The position numbers and the translations under genes were made by a program. The notes under the pieces are model-generated. The model worked only from the letters and a program-made list of their open reading frames with translations, made no database searches and was not told the DNA's origin. Positions 1 through 6,178 of a stretch of 10,413 nt of DNA are shown one piece after another (within the stretch, counting starts at the first letter, position 1; every line of letters starts with the position of its first letter). The stretch spans positions 1 to 10,413 of the forward strand of contig JAFUXW010000271.1 of NCBI GenBank assembly GCA_017477035.1, written 5' to 3'. The stretch is from Alphaproteobacteria bacterium. Its GTDB lineage: Bacteria; Pseudomonadota; Alphaproteobacteria; RF32; CAG-239.

Positions 1-69
1 GTAGGAATAACCACCGTCTTACATCGCATCAAAAAATTACAACAAAACAACCAATATCAAAACATTTGA
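1..69 (+). CDS. C-terminal tail of an upstream gene (partial, tentative)
   Basis: Frame 1 from the first base is open for 22 codons and ends at TGA 67-69. The visible peptide starts VGITTVLHRIKKLQQ. The 'GI-TV' pattern followed by a basic tail is reminiscent of the last strand of HAD-type hydrolases, but this is far too short to assign. The next gene's ribosome binding site follows within 12 bases, so an upstream operon gene is plausible. Another frame is also open across these bases, so the reading is uncertain. Confidence 0.35.
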   Translation, partial: VGITTVLHRIKKLQQNNQYQNI

Positions 70-96
70 GTAAAAAATTAAAGGAGTGAAATTATA

Positions 97-2685
97 ATGC
101 CTAAAATAAAAAAGAAAACAGAGAAGAAAAAGCAATTAAAAGGTATAGCAATATCAAATAAAGATACGGAACAAGCAATTAATACTATTACTGTAAAAAA
201 TGCGGAAGGCGATCCGGATACAACGGCAGAAATTATCATTCAAAATAAAATTGATTACACTCCCAAAGTATCGGTGATTATTCCGGTTTATAACGTAGAA
301 CTTTATTTGCGCGAGTGTTTAGATTCGGTGATTAACCAAACCTTGCGTGAAATAGAAATAATTTGCGTTGATGACGGCTCAACAGATGCCTCTTTGGAAA
401 TCCTTAAAGAATACGCGGAAAAAGATAACAGAATTACGGTAATTACACAGAAAAACCTCTATGCCGGTGTTGCCCGTAATGCCGGCCTTGCAGTTGCTAA
501 AGGTGAATATTTAAGCTTTTTAGATTCCGATGACTTTTTTGAAGTCGAGATGCTTGAAGAAAGCTATAACAAAGCAATAAAAGATGGAGCAGATATAGTA
601 ATTTGGCGTTCCAGAGAATATGATACACAGACAAAAGAGTATAGAAATGTAGTAGGACCTGTTAGTCCACAATTGTTTAAATACACAGATACTCCAAATA
701 CCATTAGCGATTTTGGTGAAAAATTATTTCAGGCAAATGGGTGTGTACCTTGGAATAAATTAATATCATCAGCTATGGTCAACAAATTAAATATACGTTA
801 TGGCAATACTCTCAGCTCAAATGATACAATTTTCATATACGGTATTTTGTCTTTGGCTAATAAAATTTCTTTAATAGATAAGATATTTGTTAATTACAGA
901 GTTAACAACCCAAATTCTCTTCAAAGAAGTAAGGATAAATCGTGGGAATGTATTTGTTTAGCTTTTATTGGGTTGAAGAAATTATTAGAAGAAAAAGGAG
1001 TTTATGAACAACAAAAAAGAACATTCGTGAATAAAGCATTACAGGCTTGTTTATATTATCTGAAAACAATTGATGAAAAAACACGAATGAAAATGTCCTG
1101 TGCTTTAGTAAATAAATATTTTGAGGAACTAGATATAAGGGATTATGGCATTGGCTATATATATAATGATAGTTTTTATCAAGAATATAAGAAATTGATT
1201 TCTCAAAGACATATTCCTATTATTTTCGCTACTGACACAAACTATGCGAAGTATACATCTGTCGCTATTAATAGTATTTTAGTGAATAAAAAAGTTGATA
1301 CAAATATTTGTTTTTTCTTATTAGTAGATAAAGAATTTTCTGAAAAGGACAAACAAATACTAACGCAACAAGTACAAAAGTATAATTCTTATATAGAATT
1401 TGTGCAAATGGATGATTTTTTCGAAGCTATTACAATGCAAATTAAACATATAACATATCATACTTTTTACAGATTAGTTATCCCAAAAATATTTCCTTTT
1501 TTAGATAAGCTTATTTATTTGGATGGAGATACCATCATTAATGGTAATATTGAAAATCTATATGATATAGATATAAAGAATTATTACATAGCTGGAGTTA
1601 TTGCTCCTGTTTTTGTAAATAAAAAACATCAAGAAAGATTGAAGATTAATACGGAAAACTATGTAAATGCAGGGGTTTTGCTAATTAATAACAAGTTGTT
1701 AATAGAAGATAATTTGATGCCTGAGTTTTTGAAGCATATTAATTATAATTACGATTGCCAGGATCAAGATATTATTAATGTGGTTTGTGCTGGTAAAATA
1801 AAAAATATTCCATTAATTAATAATCTGATGTCTAAATATTTTAGTAACTATCAAAAATTTACAAAACAAGGTAAATTTACTGTTGAAGAATTTGAATCAG
1901 CTATGCATAATCCTTTTATCATTCATTACGCAGATAAAATAAAGCCTTGGGATGATAAAAACTGTAGTTTAGCTTCTTATTGGTGGAAAAATGCTAAAGA
2001 GACGCCTTATTATGGAGGTGTTTTGAAATATATAGCATCTTTTTTCAATCCCAAAATAATTAGTAATATATATGCATATATTTTTTTCCCTATTAATTTA
2101 ATCAAATTACGTAAACAAAAAAAGATAGTAGCAATAAATTATTTAATGACGACATTGCAAAATGTTAGAATTGATATAAAAAATTGTGGCAAAGAAAATA
2201 ATGCTGTTTTCATTAAGGGAGATGATGTTATATGCTCAATGCCTTCGTGGTTTAAGAATAATGAAGGGCAAGGCGTAGTTTTGACTTCAAATAGAACAAA
2301 ACAAAAGTTTATAGTTAATATTGTGAAAGATGGTAAATTGAAACTAATTTTTCATGCTCCTAAGATAGTTAACAATGGAAAAAAATATCCACTATGGATA
2401 GATTATAAATCTATAAAAATTGATGGAAAAGAAATATTATCAAAGCCAGCTATAACTTGGCATGATGAATATTTTAAATATGAATTTATAGTAAAAAATG
2501 GATGTGAAATAACTGTAGAGTATGAACAACAATATCATCAATACTCCAAAAATGAACTAAAAGAACTCGTAACTAATTTAAATCATAATAATGAGTATGT
2601 TAACGAGCACACTGATTATGTAGTTGCTAAATTGTTGGAAAAATTAAGTGTAAATTCTTCTGAAAATAAGGATTCCGCGGCATGA
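97..2685 (+). CDS. Two-domain glycosyltransferase (GT2 + GT8) with C-terminal beta-rich tail
   Basis: Cytoplasmic glycosyltransferase fusion, probably adding two sugars in succession during synthesis of a surface polysaccharide or glycoconjugate. A lysine-rich leader (residues 1-55) precedes a GT-A family 2 domain (about 57-300), with VSVIIPVYNVE at 58-68, VDDGSTD at 91-97 and the DSDD metal/nucleotide motif at 143-146. A family 8 domain follows (about 373-635): IPIIFATDTNYAKY at its start, the DxD motif as DGDT at 476-479, NAGVLLIN near 524 and HYADKIKPW at 610-618. A tail domain (about 690-812) is homologous to the extracytoplasmic part of the protein at 3492-4082. The start is set by AAGGAG at 81-86, ten bases before the ATG. 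The stop overlaps the next start as ATGA. Composition is uneven: about 38% GC in bases 241-540 and about 25% in 1201-1500 by hand count, suggesting a mosaic gene. Sugar specificities cannot be read. Confidence 0.92.
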   Translation: MPKIKKKTEKKKQLKGIAISNKDTEQAINTITVKNAEGDPDTTAEIIIQNKIDYTPKVSVIIPVYNVELYLRECLDSVINQTLREIEIICVDDGSTDASLEILKEYAEKDNRITVITQKNLYAGVARNAGLAVAKGEYLSFLDSDDFFEVEMLEESYNKAIKDGADIVIWRSREYDTQTKEYRNVVGPVSPQLFKYTDTPNTISDFGEKLFQANGCVPWNKLISSAMVNKLNIRYGNTLSSNDTIFIYGILSLANKISLIDKIFVNYRVNNPNSLQRSKDKSWECICLAFIGLKKLLEEKGVYEQQKRTFVNKALQACLYYLKTIDEKTRMKMSCALVNKYFEELDIRDYGIGYIYNDSFYQEYKKLISQRHIPIIFATDTNYAKYTSVAINSILVNKKVDTNICFFLLVDKEFSEKDKQILTQQVQKYNSYIEFVQMDDFFEAITMQIKHITYHTFYRLVIPKIFPFLDKLIYLDGDTIINGNIENLYDIDIKNYYIAGVIAPVFVNKKHQERLKINTENYVNAGVLLINNKLLIEDNLMPEFLKHINYNYDCQDQDIINVVCAGKIKNIPLINNLMSKYFSNYQKFTKQGKFTVEEFESAMHNPFIIHYADKIKPWDDKNCSLASYWWKNAKETPYYGGVLKYIASFFNPKIISNIYAYIFFPINLIKLRKQKKIVAINYLMTTLQNVRIDIKNCGKENNAVFIKGDDVICSMPSWFKNNEGQGVVLTSNRTKQKFIVNIVKDGKLKLIFHAPKIVNNGKKYPLWIDYKSIKIDGKEILSKPAITWHDEYFKYEFIVKNGCEITVEYEQQYHQYSKNELKELVTNLNHNNEYVNEHTDYVVAKLLEKLSVNSSENKDSAA

Positions 2686-3479
2686 GTGAAGTAGCAGAAA
2701 CAAATAAACTCAGCAAAGAGCTGAACAAAATATATCGTCATATACTTCGTAATGAGCGCAAAATAAAACAAATGCAAAAGGAATTGCAGGAATGGAGAAA
2801 CTTAGCAAACGGGCAATTTAAGGAGCTTAATTTTGCCGATTTGTTACACGATACAATAATTGAAAGTGGGTGGTTACATGATAAATCTTTTTCCTTGCAT
2901 GGTTGGGCAGCAAATTACAGCTTTATTTATATGCTTTACCGTATTTTGGATAATGCAAAGCCGCAGAATATTTTAGAAATGGGGATGGGACAAACTTCTC
3001 GTTTAACCTCGCAATATGCGGCATATTGTAATCCTAACGCAACACTTGATATTATAGAAAATGATGCCGGTTGGATATCAACTTATCAACCACAGTTAGC
3101 ACAAAATGAACATACAAAAGTTCATCAACGCGATTTGGAATTTTTTACTTATGACAAAGTAGAGTGTCGTAAATATAAGGATTTAAATGAAGTTATCGGT
3201 AACACAAAGTATGATTTGATAATCGTTGACGGTCCTTTTGGCGGAAGACAAACTTTCCCACGTTCCAATATCTTAGATTTGATTAAAAATCATAATTTGG
3301 CCGATGATTTCATCGTAATTTTTGATGATGCTGAACGTAAAGGCGAACAAAATACGATAGCTCAAACAATAAAGTTATTGCAAGAACAGAATGTAGAACA
3401 CTTTGTTTTCCAGCGCAATGGTATCAAAACACAAACATATATAACCAGTTTAACGAAATCTTTTATTCAATATTTATAG
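2682..3479 (+). CDS. Class I SAM-dependent methyltransferase-like protein with N-terminal coiled coil
   Basis: A 265-residue protein. Residues 8-41 are charged and heptad-like, probably a coiled coil. A Rossmann-type fold follows. ILEMGMGQTS at 97-106 is the glycine-rich SAM-binding loop, the acidic residue E126 in DIIEND would contact the ribose, and DLIIVDGPFGGRQ (178-190) corresponds to the strand-4 motif. FIVIFDDAER (210-219) is a later strand. The motifs fit a methyltransferase, or a structurally similar protein, acting on sugars or glycoconjugates; the substrate is not visible. The start ATG overlaps the glycosyltransferase stop (ATGA), with AAGGA at 2668-2672 nine bases upstream, so the two are probably translationally coupled. 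The next gene begins 12 bases after the stop. The role in glycan modification is inferred from context. Confidence 0.75.
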   Translation: MSEVAETNKLSKELNKIYRHILRNERKIKQMQKELQEWRNLANGQFKELNFADLLHDTIIESGWLHDKSFSLHGWAANYSFIYMLYRILDNAKPQNILEMGMGQTSRLTSQYAAYCNPNATLDIIENDAGWISTYQPQLAQNEHTKVHQRDLEFFTYDKVECRKYKDLNEVIGNTKYDLIIVDGPFGGRQTFPRSNILDLIKNHNLADDFIVIFDDAERKGEQNTIAQTIKLLQEQNVEHFVFQRNGIKTQTYITSLTKSFIQYL

Positions 3480-3491
3480 GAGAAAATAAAA

Positions 3492-4082
3492 ATGAGTAAC
3501 GAAATTAAAGAAGAAAAAAGTAAGGCCGGTGTAGTTACTGCGGTTGTTATTGCGATTGCGGTTATTGTCGGCGGAATAATGTTTTTCAAACCAAGCAACA
3601 ATGTCAAAGTTCAGGAACAGAAAGTTGCAACCGCAACAACTGCGCCTAAACCTAAGGCAGAAAAAACAGTGGCTCGTATTGATATCATAACCAAGCTTGT
3701 AGATGCTAAAAAGCCGCAATTTGAAGTTTATGTTGACGGCTCAAAAACACCGGAAAAACAAGCCGAATGGATGCCGAAATTTGGTAATCAAGGATATGTA
3801 GTACAAAGACATGATGGTGCTAAAAATATTAAACTAAAAGCATTAAAAGATGTGGATATAGATATTATCTTGCGTGGCCCTGATAAACGCGATGAAAATA
3901 AAAAATTTATCCCTGTTTGGGTAAAATATACTTCCGTAACCGTTAACGGCAAGAAAATTTTATCCGAGCCGGTGTCCGTATGGCACAACAAGCCTTTCCG
4001 CCATACAATTAAAGCCAAAGCCGGTGATGAAATCAAAATCCACGCCGAATGGACTAAGGCAGATACAGCATCTGCAAAATAA
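3492..4082 (+). CDS. Membrane-anchored extracytoplasmic protein sharing a domain with the upstream glycosyltransferase
   Basis: A 196-residue protein. A short charged N-terminus (1-11) is followed by one hydrophobic segment (about 12-32), with no signal peptidase site evident, so it is probably an N-in membrane anchor. A K/A/T/P linker (about 38-60) leads to a globular domain (about 61-188). That domain aligns with glycosyltransferase residues 690-811. Both begin RIDI; both carry [IV]xYxS[IV]x[IV][DN]GK, then ILSxP and WH[DN]; both end in a strand containing EIxxxxE. No enzymatic motif is seen. The likely role is binding or positioning glycan, or assisting its assembly at the membrane (inference). 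AGGAG at 3478-3482 overlaps the previous stop and supports the ATG. Third gene of the operon, ending before a strong terminator. GC content is visibly higher (about 42% over 3541-3720) than in the glycosyltransferase body. Confidence 0.82.
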   Translation: MSNEIKEEKSKAGVVTAVVIAIAVIVGGIMFFKPSNNVKVQEQKVATATTAPKPKAEKTVARIDIITKLVDAKKPQFEVYVDGSKTPEKQAEWMPKFGNQGYVVQRHDGAKNIKLKALKDVDIDIILRGPDKRDENKKFIPVWVKYTSVTVNGKKILSEPVSVWHNKPFRHTIKAKAGDEIKIHAEWTKADTASAK

Positions 4083-4109
4083 CTGTTGCAACTATCTACT
4101 ATAATAAAC

Positions 4110-4146
4110 AATAACCTCTTTCTGCAACGAATAGAGGTTATTTTTT
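4110..4146 (+). terminator. Intrinsic terminator of the glycan operon
   Basis: A perfect 10-bp stem, AATAACCTCT (4110-4119) with AGAGGTTATT (4133-4142), has a 13-base loop and runs into TTTTTT (4141-4146). It sits 27 bases after the stop of the membrane-anchored protein and closes the three-gene + strand operon. Confidence 0.9.
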
Positions 4147-4449
4147 GCATAATTAAAAAGAATTAAATAAAAAATCGTGTGTATTTTTATAAAATATACT
4201 TCAAATACCTGTTGAAAGCTACAAAAAATATATTTGGGCTTTACTAAAGGAGTACAATTTTCCTGATTACAGTTGTAGTGATTATTTTATCAATCTATTG
4301 AATAATCTTGGATTAATATTTGATCTAAAAGATTATGACATGAGATGAATCGTCCAAACGGAATATGATAATGCTTGAAATGAATGCTTATAATCATGCC
4401 GGTTGAATGAGGATTAATTCTGCCATCGCGATTAAAATCCTGATAGCTT
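4147..4449. other. Non-coding AT-rich stretch, probable island edge
   Basis: No convincing gene was found in about 300 bases. AAGGAG occurs at 4246-4251 but no ATG or GTG follows at usable spacing, so it may be a leftover ribosome binding site. On the - strand an open frame of 67 codons covers part of the stretch (4290-4493), but it starts inside the neighbouring resolvase reading frame and resembles nothing I recognise. The stretch separates the operon terminator from the resolvase hairpin and may hold the left boundary of the mobile island. Confidence 0.5.
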
Positions 4450-4487
4450 ATTTTAGATTTTCCCGAAGATTCGGGAAAATCTAAAAT
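4450..4487 (-). terminator. 17-bp perfect hairpin at the resolvase 3' end
   Basis: Arms 4450-4466 and 4471-4487 are perfect inverted repeats of ATTTTAGATTTTCCCGA with a 4-base loop. The TAG stop of the serine resolvase lies inside the 4471-4487 arm. The GC-rich centre with AT-rich flanks fits an intrinsic terminator, and the arm ends provide only a weak U tract in either direction, so it may be bidirectional. It could instead be a recombination-related inverted repeat. The hairpin itself is certain; its function is inferred. Confidence 0.65.
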
Positions 4488-5056
4488 GAACACAAGTTAT
4501 CTTTATACCGGTAGTATGTCGGTTTTGTAATGCCGTATTTTTTCAAAATCACGCAGACACGGACTTTGTTTTCAATATCCTGCTTTAACTCCTTTTGTTG
4601 CGAGAGGGATAACTTCTTGCTTCGTTCTTTGGAATACACACCTTTTGCTTTGGCAATCGCAATGCCTTCCTTTTGCCGCATTTTAATCATATTACGCTCA
4701 AACTCGGCAATACTACCAAGTAATTGAAGGGTTAATCTGTTGAACGGATTGTTCGTATCGTCAGTAAAACGCAGATTTTCTTTGATGAAATAGATTTCAG
4801 CGTGCCGTTCTTCCGTAATAGTTTTGACGATTTGTAAGAGGTCATTGATGTTGCGAGCAAGGCGGTCAATGGAATGAACTTCAACAACATCGCCTTTTCG
4901 TATCCATTTCAGCATTTCCTGTAATTTAGGGCGATTGGTAGAACCGCCGGAGGCATAATCCTCAAACACTTCATCATACTTGCCTGCCTCAATCACTTGG
5001 CGGTCAATCTTCTGCGAACCATCGGCACTAGAAACACGGGCATATAAAAACTTCAT
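4481..5056 (-). CDS. Serine recombinase (resolvase/invertase family)
   Basis: A small serine site-specific recombinase of 191 residues, close to the usual 180-200 of resolvases and invertases. The N-terminus MKFLYARVSS places the nucleophilic serine at residue 9 or 10. The conserved arginine cluster is present as IDRLARN (63-69), with AEFER at 117-121 starting the long E helix. A C-terminal helix-turn-helix (about 147-190) contains GITKPTYYRY. The start is the second of two ATGs two codons apart: AAGGAG (5063-5068) is six bases from the ATG at 5056 but abuts the one at 5062. A longer reading from 5110 would run back through the promoter. The protein likely acts on sites in its own upstream region, where inverted repeats cluster. 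It diverges from the DUF3800 gene. Whether it resolves, inverts or only regulates cannot be told. Confidence 0.92.
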   Translation of the reverse strand: MKFLYARVSSADGSQKIDRQVIEAGKYDEVFEDYASGGSTNRPKLQEMLKWIRKGDVVEVHSIDRLARNINDLLQIVKTITEERHAEIYFIKENLRFTDDTNNPFNRLTLQLLGSIAEFERNMIKMRQKEGIAIAKAKGVYSKERSKKLSLSQQKELKQDIENKVRVCVILKKYGITKPTYYRYKDNLCSF

Positions 5057-5069
5057 TTTCATCTCCTTC

Positions 5070-5107
5070 AAAAGTAATATTATAGTTATAGAATACACAT
5101 TACTTTT
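5070..5107. repeat. 9-bp inverted repeat between recombinase start and promoter
   Basis: AAAAGTAAT (5070-5078) and ATTACTTTT (5099-5107) are inverted copies 20 bases apart. TTCAAAAGT also occurs twice in direct orientation (5067-5075 and 5106-5114). Paired half-sites at this distance from a serine recombinase gene are typical of crossover or operator sites (family knowledge). Assignment as a res-like site is inference. Confidence 0.5.
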
Positions 5108-5117
5108 CAAAAGTCAA
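5090..5117 (-). promoter_or_regulatory. Predicted promoter of the serine recombinase
   Basis: Reading the - strand, TTGACT (5117-5112) and TATTCT (5095-5090) are separated by 16 bases. The -35 box overlaps the 13-base palindrome ACTTTTCAAAAGT (5102-5114), which suits autorepression by the recombinase. Confidence 0.5.
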
Positions 5118-5121
5118 GCAA

Positions 5122-5202
5122 AATATTACCTTAATATTACCATTTTTGAATCCTTATTTTCGGTAATGCCAGAGTATGCCTAAATATTACCAACAATATT
5201 CC
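5122..5202. repeat. AATATTACC box cluster between divergent genes
   Basis: AATATTACC occurs at 5122-5130, 5133-5141 and 5183-5191, and a degenerate AATATTCC at 5195-5202. The boxes form two pairs with 11- and 12-base internal spacing, about one helical turn, 61 bases apart. GGTAAT, the reverse complement of its core, is at 5162-5167. Similar AAATTACC boxes appear near the small RNAs (5977-5984 and 6038-6045). The cluster sits between the recombinase and DUF3800 genes and probably binds a regulator or the recombinase. Confidence 0.5.
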
Positions 5203-5268
5203 AAAGATTCACCATATTTTAAAGGGAATCGGGTATTGTGAGGGCAATAAAATCTTTTGAGAGGGAAT

Positions 5269-5904
5269 ATGATTCACATTTTTATGGATGAAAGTGGCGA
5301 TTTAGGATTTGATTTTGAAAAATCAAATACAAGTCGTTATTTTGTGATGTCGTTTGTTATTGCTGAAAATGATTACAGATGTAGAAAAATTATTGCGAAA
5401 GTTGTAAAGAAAATGCCGTTGCGTGAAAGAAGCAATTTTTCCGGTGTGTTCCATTGTAATAAAGAAAATGAAGATGTAAGGCATAATCTTTTAAGTGCTT
5501 TGGGTAATGATGAAAATATAAGTGTTATCAGTGTAACTTTGGATAAAGTTAAATACAAGAGTGTTTGCGGGGAAAATATGTTGCCAGTAGGCGAAATATA
5601 TAACAGCGTTTGTAAAACGCTTATAAATAGAGTATTTGAAAAGGATTTATTGCCTCATAACGAGAAAAATATTTTCATTGCCTCACGCCGAGAAACCAAT
5701 AAATATATCAATAATTTGTTTGTAGATAATTTTAATGGTTATAATGTGGATGTTGTGATAGCACACCCGAACACATACAAAGGATTACAAATTGCCGATT
5801 TTGTAGCGTGGTCTTTTTTTCGGCAGTATGAATATGAGAGTTCAAAATATACAAACTTATTTAGAAACTTGGTTGTTGAGGATTTTATCATAAAAAGAGC
5901 ATAA
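5269..5904 (+). CDS. DUF3800 family protein
   Basis: A 211-residue protein with the hallmarks of DUF3800, a family with an RNase H-like fold and presumed nuclease-like acidic site, frequent on mobile elements. IFMDESGDLGF (4-14) is the first strand with the paired acids D7 and E8. GLQIADFVAW (172-181) is the conserved C-terminal QxAD motif (D177). YFVMSFVI (24-31) is the second strand. The middle strand IFIASRRE (135-142) lacks the Asp often seen there, so catalytic competence is uncertain. The ATG at 5269 is chosen because the family begins directly at the DESG strand; AGAGGG lies three bases upstream, rather close. An in-frame TTG at 5257 would add four residues. Its 3' end abuts the terminator of a - strand structured RNA. 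It may be a defence, maintenance or RNA-processing protein, but function is unknown. Confidence 0.85.
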   Translation: MIHIFMDESGDLGFDFEKSNTSRYFVMSFVIAENDYRCRKIIAKVVKKMPLRERSNFSGVFHCNKENEDVRHNLLSALGNDENISVISVTLDKVKYKSVCGENMLPVGEIYNSVCKTLINRVFEKDLLPHNEKNIFIASRRETNKYINNLFVDNFNGYNVDVVIAHPNTYKGLQIADFVAWSFFRQYEYESSKYTNLFRNLVVEDFIIKRA

Positions 5905-5991
5905 AAAAAAAACGAAGCACCTTGTATGCTATTTAGGTTTACACCAGAGGAACCTACGGAACCCCACATCACAAGGAAATTACCTTCGTTT
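5903..5991 (-). ncRNA. Structured small RNA B (about 89 nt) with intrinsic terminator
   Basis: Read on the - strand, AAACGAAG (5991-5984) pairs with CUUCGUUU (5917-5910). CCUUGU (5976-5971) pairs with ACAAGG (5925-5920), and the helix continues past one bulged G with AUGU against GCAU. UAGGUU and AACCUA (5956-5951, 5939-5934) close a terminal hairpin whose 11-base loop contains CUCUGGU. The transcript ends in ten Us (5912-5903), so the closing stem doubles as terminator. A promoter (5998-6026) places the start at the first stem base. The strand is decided by the U tract and promoter. No open frame of note lies inside. The RNA lies convergent to, and just beyond, the DUF3800 gene. It shares architecture and an internal motif with the element at 6051-6126. 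It could also be only an elaborate terminator, but the matched promoter argues otherwise. Confidence 0.65.
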
Positions 5992-5997
5992 AGTTAT

Positions 5998-6026
5998 TAT
6001 ATAGCATATAAATGATTAAAAATCAA
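5998..6026 (-). promoter_or_regulatory. Predicted promoter of small RNA B
   Basis: On the - strand TTGATT (6026-6021) is followed after 17 bases by TATATA (6003-5998), preceded by an extended -10 TGC (6006-6004). The -10 ends six bases before the closing stem of the RNA. TATAAT is also readable at 6001-5996 with a 19-base spacer. Confidence 0.5.
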
Positions 6027-6050
6027 TATATTTTTGAAAATTACCGAACA

Positions 6051-6126
6051 ATAAAGGAAGGCATCAACTACAACCAGAGAAACTCCTGCGTCAAAACGCT
6101 TAATGTAGTATATATCCTTCCCTTAT
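6051..6126 (-). ncRNA. Structured small RNA A (about 76-80 nt), paralogue-like to RNA B
   Basis: On the - strand AUAAGGGAAGG (6126-6116) pairs with CCUUCCUUUAU (6061-6051), 11 pairs including one G-U. The same position is an A-C mismatch on the + strand, which favours - strand transcription. ACUACA (6109-6104) pairs with UGUAGU (6072-6067), again a 6-bp second helix as in RNA B. Inside are a GCGU/ACGC hairpin with UUUG loop and the segment GUUUCUCUGGUUGUA, matching the CUCUGGU region of RNA B. A promoter (6134-6162) starts transcription at the first stem base. The 3' flank UUUAUUGUU is a weak U tract, so termination may be partial, with read-through into RNA B. The element follows the integrase gene on the same strand. 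Confidence 0.58.
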
Positions 6127-6133
6127 GATTAAA

Positions 6134-6162
6134 GATATATCACCCGTTCTTACAAATATCAA
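6134..6162 (-). promoter_or_regulatory. Predicted promoter of small RNA A
   Basis: On the - strand TTGATA (6162-6157), a 17-base spacer and TATATC (6139-6134), with seven bases to the first paired base of RNA A at 6126. Both boxes closely resemble those of RNA B. Confidence 0.5.
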
Positions 6163-6178
6163 GTTTTTCCTAAACCGA

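Noticed and set aside
3474..4150. - strand open frames opposite the membrane-anchored protein
   Set aside because: They are mirror frames of a well-supported + strand gene with a ribosome binding site and an operon position; they also run through the terminator.
4290..4493. - strand open frame of 67 codons beginning in the recombinase 3' end
   Set aside because: It overlaps the hairpin and the recombinase end, has no ribosome binding site of its own and resembles no family I recognise; most likely a chance frame.
5070..5202. AATATTACC boxes as a short CRISPR array or replication iterons
   Set aside because: Repeats are too short and uneven for CRISPR, with no cas genes, and no replication gene is nearby; operator or recombination-site use is more likely.
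5739..5972. - strand open frame through the 3' end of the DUF3800 gene and small RNA B
   Set aside because: The peptide is low quality, includes a phenylalanine run from the U tract, and the region is better explained by the structured RNA.
4147..6178. Search for a second copy of the tRNA-Leu 3' end as attachment site
   Set aside because: No convincing copy of the T arm or acceptor 3' strand was seen in the window; the far end may lie outside it or integration may not use the tRNA.
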